Assembly: GCF_004795015.1 (NCBI RefSeq) | Contig: NZ_SSBI01000005.1 | Location: forward strand, 124,001-188,000 | Length of the DNA stretch: 64,000 nt | Reading direction: 5' to 3' | Origin: Streptomyces sp. A1277 | GTDB lineage: Bacteria; Actinomycetota; Actinomycetes; Streptomycetales; Streptomycetaceae | Part shown: positions 55,145-63,704 of the stretch, one piece after another | Layout: each line of letters opens with the position of its first letter | How positions within the stretch are numbered: position 1 is the first letter of the stretch | Made by a program: the position numbers and the translations under genes | The notes under the pieces: model-generated | What the model was told of the DNA's origin: nothing | Databases searched by the model: none | The model's input: only the letters and a program-made list of their open reading frames with translations

Positions 55145-56914
55145 TCAGGACTTGGTGACGGAGAGGTCGTCGCCGTAGACCGTGCCCTGTCCGTACCAGC
55201 CGTGCAGGTAGACCGTCACCGAGCCGCTGGAACCGGTGGTGAAGGACACCGACTGCTTGGTGTAGCCATTCGACAGGCCCCAGGTGCTCGCCGTCGCGCC
55301 GCCCCGGACACCGAGGTAGGCGTAGTTCCCCTGCACGTAACCCTGAAGCGTGTACGTGGTGTTGGGGGAGAGGGTGAGCGTCTGCGCGCACTCGCCGGTC
55401 TGCGACGCGGTGGCCGCGACCGCGAGCGCGTGCGAACCGCCGTGCACCGGCGAGGAGACGACCGCGCCACCGGACTCACAGGTCCAGGGGCCCAGCGCAC
55501 CGGTCTCGAAGTCGCCGTTGACGAGCGATCCCGTGCCGCCGCCGGCACCGGGCACCGTCAGGGTGAACGACGCCGAGTGGCTGAGCGTGCCGGAGGTGCC
55601 GGTGACCGTGACGGTGTACGTGCCCGGGGCGGCCGACGCCGAGGCGTTGAGCGTCAGCGTCGAGGAGCCGCCCGCCGTGACCGAGGTCGGGCTGAGCGCC
55701 GCGGTCACCCCGGCCGGGGCGCCGCTCGTGGTCAGCGCGACCGTCTTGGCGGCGCCGGAGGTCACCGCGGTCTTCACGGTGGCGGTGGCCGACTTGCCCG
55801 GCTCGACCGTCGCCGACGAGGGGGTGACGGCCACCGAGTAGTCGTCGGTCACCGGACCGCTGCCGCCGCTCGTGAACGGGGCGAAGGTGTGGCTGAAGTA
55901 CCAGGTGTCCTGCGCGATGCCGGAGCAGGTGTCGCTCCCGCCGGTGCCGGGGCAGCCGCCGTTGTCGCGCTGGAGCGCCCAGAACGACAGGGTGCCGACG
56001 CCCTTGGAGACGGCCCAGTCGTAGACGGTGGGCGCGTTGGCCGTGGTGAAGGTCTCGGCCGGCCCGTAGTCGTCGATGCCGGGCATCTCGATGATGCCCG
56101 TCATGCCCCACAGCTGGGCCTCGGTCTTCGACGGGTACAGCGAGGCCAGCTGGCCCTTCAGGCCGGTGATGGCCGTCTGGGTGTCCTTGGCCATGTCGTG
56201 CGAGGCGCCGTCGTAGTAGTCGAACGTCATGAGGTTCACGACATCGACCTTGGTGCCGTTGGAGACCGCGTTCCGCAGCACCGCGAGACCGCTGTCGGCG
56301 AGGCCCCGGGTGGTGGTCGGCAGGGTGTACGAGATCTGCACCGAACGCCCGTTGGCGGCGGCCCAGTCCTGGACCTTCTTGAGCGCCTTGTTGCGGCGGT
56401 CGATCCCGGCGCTGTTGTCCAGCGAGTTGTCCTCGATGTCCATGTCGAGGCGGGACACGTCGTAGGTCGTGATGACCTTCTCGTACGCGGCGGCGATCGA
56501 GTCGACGTTCGTGCAGCTGTCGGCGATCTCGGTGCCGGTGTTGTCGGCGGTGTAGCCGCCGAACGAGGGGATCACGTCGCCGCCGCGCGAGCGGATCGTG
56601 GTGAAGTCGGCGCCGAACTCGGACTGGGCGATCGGCGTGCTCGAATCACCGTTCCAGTACGGGGTGCAGGAACCGCGGGACTCCGTCTGGATGAAGGCCA
56701 TGGTCAGGTACTTGGCTCCGGACGCCTGCGAGAGCGCGGCCGGGCTGTCCCCGTTCCACGCCTCGAAGTACGGCGCGAAGACATGGGCGGGCAGGGGAGT
56801 GGCGGCGGTGGTGGCGGCCTGCGCGCCGGCGCCTGATCCGAGGACCAGACCTGCGGACGCGACGGCGGTGGCCAAGGCGCTCAGGACGGCGCCGACTGTT
56901 CTTGGACGTCTCAT
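55145..56914 (-). CDS. Secreted multi-domain GH18 chitinase with C-terminal CBM
   Basis: The 589-residue protein has a signal peptide (VGAVLSALATAVASAGLVLG), then a GH18 domain at about 45-355 with HVFAPYFEAWNG, VIPSFGGYTADN, the catalytic RLDMDIEDNS near residue 158, and LMTFDYYDGA. A Thr/Ser/Ala-rich Ig-like domain (about 365-460, TPSSATVEPGKSATATV) follows, then a beta-sandwich binding module (about 470-589, LVNGDFETGALGPWTCESGG) of a CBM-like type. It degrades chitin outside the cell. GGGAG stands 7 bases before the ATG. A DasR-like site lies about 140 bases upstream. The binding target of the last domain is not certain. Confidence 0.94.
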   Translation of the reverse strand: MRRPRTVGAVLSALATAVASAGLVLGSGAGAQAATTAATPLPAHVFAPYFEAWNGDSPAALSQASGAKYLTMAFIQTESRGSCTPYWNGDSSTPIAQSEFGADFTTIRSRGGDVIPSFGGYTADNTGTEIADSCTNVDSIAAAYEKVITTYDVSRLDMDIEDNSLDNSAGIDRRNKALKKVQDWAAANGRSVQISYTLPTTTRGLADSGLAVLRNAVSNGTKVDVVNLMTFDYYDGASHDMAKDTQTAITGLKGQLASLYPSKTEAQLWGMTGIIEMPGIDDYGPAETFTTANAPTVYDWAVSKGVGTLSFWALQRDNGGCPGTGGSDTCSGIAQDTWYFSHTFAPFTSGGSGPVTDDYSVAVTPSSATVEPGKSATATVKTAVTSGAAKTVALTTSGAPAGVTAALSPTSVTAGGSSTLTLNASASAAPGTYTVTVTGTSGTLSHSASFTLTVPGAGGGTGSLVNGDFETGALGPWTCESGGAVVSSPVHGGSHALAVAATASQTGECAQTLTLSPNTTYTLQGYVQGNYAYLGVRGGATASTWGLSNGYTKQSVSFTTGSSGSVTVYLHGWYGQGTVYGDDLSVTKS

Positions 56915-57054
56915 GGGGCAGCTCCCAGCGGGGTGGGACAACGGGCGGATGCACGGCTCGGCCGCACCCGGTGAGGGGCGCGGCCGCGTTCCTGTGATTC
57001 CCGGCCGGGGGTCACATGCCGCACGGCGACGAACAGCCGTGGGGCATGCCCATA

Positions 57055-57070
57055 ATTGGTATGGACCAGC
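57055..57070. promoter_or_regulatory. DasR-like operator (dre) upstream of the second chitinase
   Basis: ATTGGTATGGACCAGC agrees with the DasR consensus ACTGGTCTAGACCAGT at 12 of 16 positions and keeps the TGGT-N4-ACCA dyad. It is 141 bases upstream of the chitinase ATG. Confidence 0.6.
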
Positions 57071-57163
57071 TAACTGTCAACGTTCTTTACTGTTTCATTC
57101 CCCGAAAGCCGTTCTCGGAGCCAACCCATGCGGCAAATAGGTGAGTTGGAGACGGTTGAGGGC

Positions 57164-59587
57164 TCAGCCGAGACGAAGGGCCGCCCGCAGGTACCCGGCC
57201 GTCCGGCTCTCCGGCGCCCGGGCCACCTCCACCGGCGGCCCCGCCGCCACGATCCGGCCGCCCCGGTCGCCGCCGCCCGGACCCAGATCGATCACCCAGT
57301 CGGCGCCCGCGACCACGGCCATGTCGTGCTCCACGACCACCACGGTGCCGCCCGAGTCGACCAGCCCGTGCAACTGCCGCGTCAGCACCTCGACATCGGC
57401 CGGATGCAGCCCCGTCGTCGGCTCGTCCAGCAGATACAGGGTGCGGCCCCGGCGGGCCCGCTGGAGCTCCGCCGCCAGCTTGATCCGCTGCGCCTCACCG
57501 CCGGACAGCTCCGTCGCCGGCTGCCCGAGCCGCAGATAGCCGAGCCCCACGTCCAGCAGCGTTCCCAGGCTGCGCGCGGCGGCCGGCGTGTCCGCGAAGA
57601 ACGCCGCCGCCGACTCCACCGTCAGATCGAGCACCGACGCGATGTCCAGCCCCCGCAGCGTGACGTCCAGCGTCTCGGGGTTGTACCGCGCGCCGTGACA
57701 GTCCGGGCAGGGCGCGTACGTACTCGGCAGGAACAGCAGCTCCACCGAGACGAACCCCTCGCCCTGGCACGTCTCGCACCGCCCGCCCGGCACATTGAAC
57801 GAGAACCGCCCCGCCCGGTAGCCGCGTTCACGGGCCTCGGGCGTCTGCGCGAACAGCTTGCGCACCACGTCGAACAGCCCGGTGTACGTGGCCAGGTTGG
57901 AACGGGGCGTACGCCCGATCGGCCGCTGGTCCACCTGCACCAGCCGGTCCACCGCGTCCAGCCCCTCGGTCCGGGCGCACCCCGCCACCTGCCGGTCCGG
58001 CCCGGCCTCCTCGGCACCGGCGGCCCGCCGGTCGGCCGGCGCGCCCGCCAGCACCTGCCCCACCAGCGTCGACTTGCCGGAGCCGGACACCCCGGTGACC
58101 GCCGTGAACACCCCGAGCGGGAACGCCGCGTCCACCCCGCGCACGTTGTGCCGCTCCACCCCGTGCAGCCGCAGCCACCCCGAGGGCGCGCGCACCTCAC
58201 GCGCGGGGGCGGGCGCCTCGTCGAAGAGGAAGCGCCGGGTGGCGGACTCCGCGACGCCGGCGAGATCGGCCGGCGGGCCGCTGTGCAGCACCCGGCCCCC
58301 GTGCTCACCGGCCAGCGGCCCCACATCCACCAGCCAGTCCGCCCGCCGCACCACGTCCATCTGGTGCTCCACCACGAAGACCGAGTTCCCGGCCTCCTTC
58401 AGCCGCCCCAGCACCGCGAGCAGCGACTCGGTGTCCGCCGGGTGCAGGCCGGCGGACGGCTCGTCCAGGACGTACACCACGCCGAAGAGGCCCGACCGCA
58501 GCTGGGTCGCGAGCCGCAGCCGCTGGAGCTCGCCGGAGGAGAGCGTGGGAGCCGTGCGGTCCAGGCTCAGATAGCCGAGCCCGAGCTCGGTGACCGTCCC
58601 GATCCGGGCCAGCAGATCCGCCGTCAGCACCCGGGCGGTCTCCCCGCCGCCCGCCGCCGCGAGCACACCGGCGAGTTCGGTGAGCGCGAGCCCCGCCAGC
58701 TGCGCGATCGTACGGCCCGCGAAGGTGACCGCCAGGGCCTCCGGCCGCAGCCGGCTGCCCTCGCAGGCCGGGCAGGGCTCACTGGTCAGGAAGCGCTCGG
58801 CCTTCGCCCGCAGCGTGGCGCTCCTGGAATCGGCGAAGGTGTGCGTCACATAGCGGCGCGCGCTCATGTACGTGCCCTGGTAGGGGCGTTGGATGCGGCC
58901 CGCCTCGCGCACCGGGTGGACGGCCACCACCGGCTGCTCGTCGGTGAACAGGATCCACTCCCGGTCCGCCGGGTCGAGCGCGCGCCACGGCCGGTCCACG
59001 TCGTACCCGAGGGCGTCCAGCACGTCGCGCAGGTTCTTGCCCTGCCAGGCGCCCGGCCAGGCGGCGATCGCCCCCTCCCGGATCGACAGGCCCGGGTCCG
59101 GGACCAGCAGCTCCTCACTGGTGCGGTGGACCCGCCCCAGGCCGTGGCAGCGAGGACAGGCCCCGGCGGCGGTGTTGGGGGAGAACGCGTCCGAGTCGAG
59201 CCGCTGGGCGCCCGCCGGATAGTCCCCGGCCCGGGAGAACAGCATCCGCAGCGAGTTGGACAGCGTGGTCACCGTGCCCACGGAGGACCGGGCCCCGGGC
59301 GCCGACCTGCGCTGCTCCAGTGAGACGGCGGGCGGCAGCCCGGTGATCTCCCCGACCGCGGGGGCGCCGACCTGGTGGATCAGCCGCCGGGCGTACGGGG
59401 CGACGGACTCGAAGTAGCGGCGCTGGGCCTCCGCGTAGATCGTCCCGAAGGCCAGCGAGGACTTGCCCGAACCGGAGACGCCGGTGAAGACGGTGAGGGT
59501 GTCGCGGGGGATGTCGACGTCGACGTCGCGCAGATTGTGCTCACGGGCGCCGCGGACCCGGACGTACGGATCGTGGGGGGAGGACAT
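57164..59587 (-). CDS. UvrA-like excinuclease ABC ATPase (UvrA2 type)
   Basis: The 807-residue protein has two ABC ATPase modules. The first Walker A is VFTGVSGSGKSSLAFGTIYA, the second VTGVSGSGKSTLVGQ. Signature motifs are TLSSGELQRLRLATQL and TELSGGEAQRIKLAAEL, and the Walker B strands are VYVLDEPSAGLHPAD and LYLLDEPTTGLHPAD. Zinc-type Cys pairs are CPRCHG, CPAC, CETCQG and CPDCHG. At 807 residues it is shorter than UvrA (about 950) and probably lacks the UvrB-binding domain, as in UvrA2/DrrC-type proteins that go with DNA-damaging agents or antibiotic resistance. Start at 59587 has no ideal ribosome binding site. It is divergent from the HAD gene. Confidence 0.93.
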   Translation of the reverse strand: MSSPHDPYVRVRGAREHNLRDVDVDIPRDTLTVFTGVSGSGKSSLAFGTIYAEAQRRYFESVAPYARRLIHQVGAPAVGEITGLPPAVSLEQRRSAPGARSSVGTVTTLSNSLRMLFSRAGDYPAGAQRLDSDAFSPNTAAGACPRCHGLGRVHRTSEELLVPDPGLSIREGAIAAWPGAWQGKNLRDVLDALGYDVDRPWRALDPADREWILFTDEQPVVAVHPVREAGRIQRPYQGTYMSARRYVTHTFADSRSATLRAKAERFLTSEPCPACEGSRLRPEALAVTFAGRTIAQLAGLALTELAGVLAAAGGGETARVLTADLLARIGTVTELGLGYLSLDRTAPTLSSGELQRLRLATQLRSGLFGVVYVLDEPSAGLHPADTESLLAVLGRLKEAGNSVFVVEHQMDVVRRADWLVDVGPLAGEHGGRVLHSGPPADLAGVAESATRRFLFDEAPAPAREVRAPSGWLRLHGVERHNVRGVDAAFPLGVFTAVTGVSGSGKSTLVGQVLAGAPADRRAAGAEEAGPDRQVAGCARTEGLDAVDRLVQVDQRPIGRTPRSNLATYTGLFDVVRKLFAQTPEARERGYRAGRFSFNVPGGRCETCQGEGFVSVELLFLPSTYAPCPDCHGARYNPETLDVTLRGLDIASVLDLTVESAAAFFADTPAAARSLGTLLDVGLGYLRLGQPATELSGGEAQRIKLAAELQRARRGRTLYLLDEPTTGLHPADVEVLTRQLHGLVDSGGTVVVVEHDMAVVAGADWVIDLGPGGGDRGGRIVAAGPPVEVARAPESRTAGYLRAALRLG

Positions 59588-59684
59588 GGGGGAGGAAGTC
59601 TCCGTACGCTCGGTATCGAACTGTTCGTGCCAGGCGGTGCCGCGCCGGTTCGCCGGACACCCGGCCGCTTGGTTTGCTGGCCGC

Positions 59685-60173
59685 ATGCGCAACGACGCCC
59701 GGCCCCTGGCCGTATTCGATCTCGACGGTACGCTCGCCGACACCGCCCACCGCCAGCACCATCTGGAGGGCCGCAGCCGGGACTGGGCCCGGTTCTTCGC
59801 CGCGGCGGTGGACGACCCGCCGCTGGCCGAGGGGGTGCGGCTGGCGCTGAGCAGCGCGAAGGAGTGCGAGGTCGTCTACCTCACCGGGCGGCCCGAGCGG
59901 TGCCGCAGGGACACCGTGGCGTGGCTGGCGCGGCAGGGGCTGCCCGAGGGGCGGCTGCACATGCGGCGCGACGACGACCGCCGGCCGGCCCGCCGGACCA
60001 AGCTGGAGATTCTTCAGCGGCTCGGCCGCGACCGTACGGTACGAATGCTGGTGGACGACGACGAGCTGGTCTGCGACGCGGCCGAACTGGCCGGATTCAC
60101 CGTGGTGCGCGCCCGCTGGACGCCGGCCTCGCCCGCGCTGAAGGACGCGCAGGAGCGCGAGGGACGTACCTGA
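59685..60173 (+). CDS. HAD-family phosphatase (polynucleotide 3'-phosphatase-like)
   Basis: A 162-residue HAD hydrolase with the DxDxT motif in LAVFDLDGTLADTAHR near residue 10, the second motif Thr in VVYLTGRPERCR, the Lys region RRTKLEILQRLG and the acidic motif MLVDDDELVCDAAEL. The cap is very small (WARFFAAAVDDPPLAEGVRL), as in the phosphatase part of polynucleotide kinase/phosphatase. Substrate may be a nucleotide or nucleic acid end. It is divergent from the UvrA2-like gene with 97 bases between, so DNA metabolism is possible by context only. Confidence 0.85.
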   Translation: MRNDARPLAVFDLDGTLADTAHRQHHLEGRSRDWARFFAAAVDDPPLAEGVRLALSSAKECEVVYLTGRPERCRRDTVAWLARQGLPEGRLHMRRDDDRRPARRTKLEILQRLGRDRTVRMLVDDDELVCDAAELAGFTVVRARWTPASPALKDAQEREGRT

Positions 60174-60236
60174 TCCGGCCAGGTGCGCCGCATCGGCCCG
60201 CCCGTGCACACCCCGCCCGTGCACACCCCGCTCGCG

Positions 60237-60452
60237 TCACTGCGGGTCGTCGAGGCGGAAGCCCACTTTCAGGCCCACCTGGTAATGCGCGATTCGGCCA
60301 TCCTCGATCTGGCCGCGCACCTGGGTGATCTCGAACCAGTCGAGATTGTGCAACGTTTCCGAGGCTCTTGCGACGCCGTTGCGGATGGCCTCGTCCACGC
60401 CCTCCTGGGAGGTTCCTACGATTTCGGTGACGCGGTACGTGTGATTCGTCAT
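60237..60452 (-). CDS. Dodecin flavin-binding protein
   Basis: The 71-residue protein is a dodecin: YRVTEIVGTSQEGVDEAIRN followed by LDWFEITQVRGQIEDGRIAH and YQVGLKVGFRLDD. The Trp in LDWFE stacks on flavin, and the Gln in EITQVRG is the family flavin contact. Twelve copies form a hollow ball that stores flavin or coenzyme A and protects against flavin photochemistry. AGAGGAG stands 7 bases before the ATG. It is divergent from the sugar-binding lipoprotein gene and shares the promoter region with the DasR-like site. Confidence 0.94.
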   Translation of the reverse strand: MTNHTYRVTEIVGTSQEGVDEAIRNGVARASETLHNLDWFEITQVRGQIEDGRIAHYQVGLKVGFRLDDPQ

Positions 60453-60551
60453 GGTATGTCTCCTCTCGTCCTTACCAAGGTGCCCTACCTCGGCCCGGTT
60501 CGCGAGGGGTCGCGGAGGTTTCGGATGTCCGGAACGGCCCTTGACCAAAGT

Positions 60552-60567
60552 ATTGGTCCATACCAAA
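60552..60567. promoter_or_regulatory. DasR-like operator (dre) upstream of the sugar-binding protein
   Basis: ATTGGTCCATACCAAA matches the DasR consensus at 11 of 16 positions and has a perfect TTGGT-N4-ACCAA dyad. It lies just behind a TTGACC -35-like element (60541-60546), in the spacer of the promoter, so binding would block polymerase. Confidence 0.6.
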
Positions 60568-60653
60568 CTCCAGCCACGCCCGTGCGAGCGCAGCCCGCAG
60601 TCCCCCACACCGGGTCCGCAATTTCGTCCTGCCGTTCCGCAGAAGGTGACTCC

Positions 60654-61910
60654 GTGAAAAACCGCATGCTCGTCGGAGCTGTTGCCCTGATTTCCACTGT
60701 TGCGCTGGGCGGGTGCGGCATGATCCCCGGATCGGGCGGCTCCGGCAGCAAGAAGGTAACGATCTGGCTGATGAAGGACAGCGTTACCGCCGACTTCCTG
60801 GACCGCTTCAAGAAGTCGTACGAAGACGAGCACTCATCGGTCGAGCTGGAATTCAAGATCCAGGAATGGGGTGGCATCGGCCCGAAGGTCCTGGAGGCTT
60901 TGGGCGGCAAGGACACGCCCGATGTCATCGAGGTCGGCAACACCCAGGTCGCCCAGTACGCCGAGAGCGGCAACCTCCGCGACCTGACCCTGGAATCCAT
61001 GCGTGACCTGGGAAGCGAGGACTGGCTGCCCGGTCTCGCCGAGCCGGGCAGCATCGGCGGCGTCCAGTACGGAATCCCGTGGTACGCGGCCAACCGCGTG
61101 GTGATCTACAACAAGGACCTCTTCGAGGACGCGGGCATCAAGAACCCGCCGAAGACGCGCGCCGAGTGGATCGCGGACAGCGAGAAACTCAACCAGGACG
61201 GAAACCAGGGCATGTATCTGCCGGGGCAGAACTGGTATGTGCTCGCCGGGTTCATCTGGGACGAGGGCGGGGAACTCGCCACCGACAAGGAAGGCGACTG
61301 GGAGGGCACTCTCGACAGCCCGGCCGCGCTCAAGGGCATGGCGTTCTATTCCCAACTCCAGGGGCTGGGCGAGGGACCCAAGGACGCCGACGAGGAAAAG
61401 CCCCCGCAGGCCGACGTGTTCGCCAAGGGCAATGTCGCCCAGATCATCTCCACCCCCAGCAGTGTGACGCTGATCGAGAAGAAGAACCCCGAACTCAAGG
61501 GAAAGCTGGGCTACTTCCCCATCCCGGGCAAGACCTCGAAGGCGCCCGGCTCGGTGTTCACCGGCGGCTCCGACCTGATCATCCCGCAGAAGGCGAGCCA
61601 GCGCGGCGCGGGGTACGAGGTGATCAAGGCGCTGGCCGGCGCCAAGTGGCAGGAGGAACTGGCCAAGACCATGAGCTACGTGCCCAACAAGCCCGCCCTC
61701 GCCCACGTCATCGAGGGCGAGGAGAGCACCGCCGCGATGGCCGAGGGCGCGACCCGCGGCCACGCCACCCCGAACTCCTCGCAGTGGGCCGCGGTCGAGG
61801 CCGACAACCCGATCAAGCCCTACATGACGGCGGTCCTCCAGGGCGGGGACCCGGTGACCGAGGCGAAGGACGCCTCCGAGAAGATCACCGCGGCGCTCGC
61901 CGGCAGCTGA
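60654..61910 (+). CDS. Sugar ABC transporter substrate-binding lipoprotein (DasA-like)
   Basis: The 418-residue lipoprotein has the signal MLVGAVALISTVALGGC with lipobox LGGC. The mature domain is family 1 extracellular solute-binding: KKVTIWLMKDSVTADFLDRF, KVLEALGGKDTPDVIEVGNT, YGIPWYAANRVVIYNKDLFE and GGSDLIIPQKASQ. The layout and the DasR-like site in its promoter point to an amino-sugar or chitobiose uptake role, as for DasA. No permease or ATPase gene follows; a hairpin terminates the gene, so the partner subunits are elsewhere. GTG at 60654 has AGAAGG 7 bases upstream. Confidence 0.88.
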   Translation: MKNRMLVGAVALISTVALGGCGMIPGSGGSGSKKVTIWLMKDSVTADFLDRFKKSYEDEHSSVELEFKIQEWGGIGPKVLEALGGKDTPDVIEVGNTQVAQYAESGNLRDLTLESMRDLGSEDWLPGLAEPGSIGGVQYGIPWYAANRVVIYNKDLFEDAGIKNPPKTRAEWIADSEKLNQDGNQGMYLPGQNWYVLAGFIWDEGGELATDKEGDWEGTLDSPAALKGMAFYSQLQGLGEGPKDADEEKPPQADVFAKGNVAQIISTPSSVTLIEKKNPELKGKLGYFPIPGKTSKAPGSVFTGGSDLIIPQKASQRGAGYEVIKALAGAKWQEELAKTMSYVPNKPALAHVIEGEESTAAMAEGATRGHATPNSSQWAAVEADNPIKPYMTAVLQGGDPVTEAKDASEKITAALAGS

Positions 61911-61950
61911 CCGGGCGGCTCTGGGCCGGACCGCAACGGCCGGCCGGTTT

Positions 61951-61984
61951 GGGGGCGGGGCCGGGTGAGCCCGGTCCCGCCCCC
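61951..61984. terminator. Hairpin terminator after the sugar-binding protein
   Basis: GGGGGCGGGGCCGGG pairs with CCCGGTCCCGCCCCC (one G-T wobble) around a 4-base loop, between two convergent genes. Confidence 0.8.
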
Positions 61985-61989
61985 GCCGC

Positions 61990-62952
61990 TCAGTCCACCG
62001 TGGCCAGCGACAGCGCGAACCGGTCCCCGGAATCCGTCCACCAGTGGGTCAGCCGCAGCCCCGCCCCGGCCAGCTCGCGACGCACACCGTCCTCGCGGAA
62101 CTTCGCGGACACCTCCGTGCGCAGCTCCTCACCCGCGTCGAACGGCACCACCAGATCCAGCTGCGGGATCTTCACGGTGAGCGCCCGGCGGGCCCGCAGC
62201 CGCATCTCGATCCACTCCTCGTGCGGATTCCACCGGGCCACGTGCGCGAAGTCCTCCAGCGAGAAGTCCGCACCCAGCTCCCGGTCGACGACCGACAGCA
62301 CGTTCCGGTTGAACGCGGCCGTCACCCCGGCCGCGTCGTCGTACGCGGCCACCAGCACCTTCTCGTCCTTCACGAGGTCCGTGCCGAGCAGCAGCGCGTC
62401 ACCGGGCGCCAGCAGCGAGCGCACCGACTTCAGGAACACCGCCCGCTCCTGCGGCAGCAGATTGCCGAGCGTGCCGCCCAGGAACGCCACCAGCCGGGGC
62501 CCGGGGACGTCGGGCAGTGAGAGCCCGGCGGTGAAGTCGGCGATCAACGCGTGCACGGACAGCTGCGGCCGCTCGGCCAGCAGCGCGTCGGCGGCGCCGC
62601 GCAGCGCGCTCTCACTGACGTCGACCGGCACATAGGTGTGCAGCTCGGGCAGTGCGTCCAGCAGGTACCGGGTCTTCTCCGAGGAGCCCGACCCCAGCTC
62701 GACCAGGGTGCGGGCCCCGGACGCGGCGGCGATCTCGGCGGCCCGGCCGCTCAGGATCTCCCGCTCGGCGCGCGTCGGGTAGTACTCGGGGAGCCGGGTG
62801 ATCTCCTCGAACAGTTCGCTGCCCCGGGCGTCGTAGAACCACTTGGGCGGCAGTGTCTTCGGCTGCCGGGTCAGGCCGTGCAGCACATCGGCGCGCAGCG
62901 CCGCGTCCGTGGCGTCCACCGGCAGGGTGCGGGTCAGCAGGAAGGGACTCAC
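61990..62952 (-). CDS. egtD: L-histidine N-alpha-methyltransferase (ergothioneine)
   Basis: The 320-residue enzyme adds three methyl groups to histidine to give hercynine, the first ergothioneine step. The N-terminal LHGLTRQPKTLPPKWFYDARG and GSELFEEITRLPEYYPTRAE are EgtD hallmarks. The SAM motif is LVELGSGSSEKTRYLLDA, followed by YVPVDVSESAL, and VAFLGGTLGNL. The EgtD-specific AYDDAAGVTAAFNRNVL carries Tyr and Asn for histidine binding. Its GTG start overlaps the egtC stop as GTGA, so translation is coupled. It is the last gene of the egt operon here. Confidence 0.96.
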   Translation of the reverse strand: MSPFLLTRTLPVDATDAALRADVLHGLTRQPKTLPPKWFYDARGSELFEEITRLPEYYPTRAEREILSGRAAEIAAASGARTLVELGSGSSEKTRYLLDALPELHTYVPVDVSESALRGAADALLAERPQLSVHALIADFTAGLSLPDVPGPRLVAFLGGTLGNLLPQERAVFLKSVRSLLAPGDALLLGTDLVKDEKVLVAAYDDAAGVTAAFNRNVLSVVDRELGADFSLEDFAHVARWNPHEEWIEMRLRARRALTVKIPQLDLVVPFDAGEELRTEVSAKFREDGVRRELAGAGLRLTHWWTDSGDRFALSLATVD

Positions 62953-63704
62953 GCGTCGGGCTCCTTCAGCGGGGTCAGCAGGACATCGGCGCCGGCCGCG
63001 GTCAGCAGAGTGCGGTCGGGGACCTCGTACCAGCGCGGATCGTCGTCGTACGGCTCCGAGGCGACGACCGTGCGCCGGCCGGGCTCGGTCAGATGCCACA
63101 GGGTGTCGCCCCAGGCGGTCGCCACGATGGTGCGTCCGTCGGTGAGCAGCAGGTTGAGCCGGGATCCGGGGGCGGCCTCCGCGACCTCCAGGACCGTGTC
63201 CGCCACGGCCTGCGCGAGCGGGTCGCCCGCCGCGAGCCGGTGCTGCACCAGGGCCCACACCAGGGCCGAGTCGCTGCGGGCGGTGAGCCGCAGCAGTTCG
63301 GCCGGCGGCAGGGTGGCCGCGAGGGCCGCCACCGAGCCCGGCCAGTCCTCCAGTGCCCCGTTGTGGCTGAACAGCACATCGCCCGCGGTGAACGGGGCGG
63401 CCGCGGCCTCGCCGTCCGGGTCCGTCCCGGTCGCGTCCCGGACCGCGGCGAGCAGGGCGTGGCTGCGGACCACCCGGGCCAGATCGGCGAAGGTCTGGTC
63501 GCCCCAGACGGGCCCCTGGCGGCGATAGCGTCCGGGAACGGGGTCCCCGTCCGCGTACCAGCCGACCCCGAAGCCGTCGGCGTTGACCGTCCCGTACCGC
63601 TGCATGCGGGGCGCCCAGGACTGCCGCACCAGGGAGTGCGCCGGTTGCTTCAGCACCTCGCCCAGGGCCACCGGCGGCCCCACGTAGGCGATGTGACGGC
63701 ACAT
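62949..63704 (-). CDS. egtC: Gamma-glutamyl hydrolase-type amidotransferase EgtC
   Basis: The 251-residue class II amidotransferase begins [18 protein letters not shown], so Cys2 becomes the N-terminal nucleophile. RMQRYGTVNADGFGVGWYAD and DVLFSHNGALEDWPGSV form the glutamine-binding pocket, and LTARSDSALVWALV continues it. EgtC removes the gamma-glutamyl group from gamma-glutamyl-hercynylcysteine sulfoxide. Length fits the family. The ATG overlaps the egtB stop by four bases (ATGA). Confidence 0.95.
   Translation of the reverse strand: MCRHIAYVGPPVALGEVLKQPAHSLVRQSWAPRMQRYGTVNADGFGVGWYADGDPVPGRYRRQGPVWGDQTFADLARVVRSHALLAAVRDATGTDPDGEAAAAPFTAGDVLFSHNGALEDWPGSVAALAATLPPAELLRLTARSDSALVWALVQHRLAAGDPLAQAVADTVLEVAEAAPGSRLNLLLTDGRTIVATAWGDTLWHLTEPGRRTVVASEPYDDDPRWYEVPDRTLLTAAGADVLLTPLKEPDA

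Noticed and set aside
59617..59627. CGAAC-T-GTTCG inverted repeat upstream of the UvrA2-like gene, as a LexA (SOS) box
   Set aside because: The actinobacterial SOS box needs four bases between CGAAC and GTTCG; here there is one. The half-sites match but the spacing does not.
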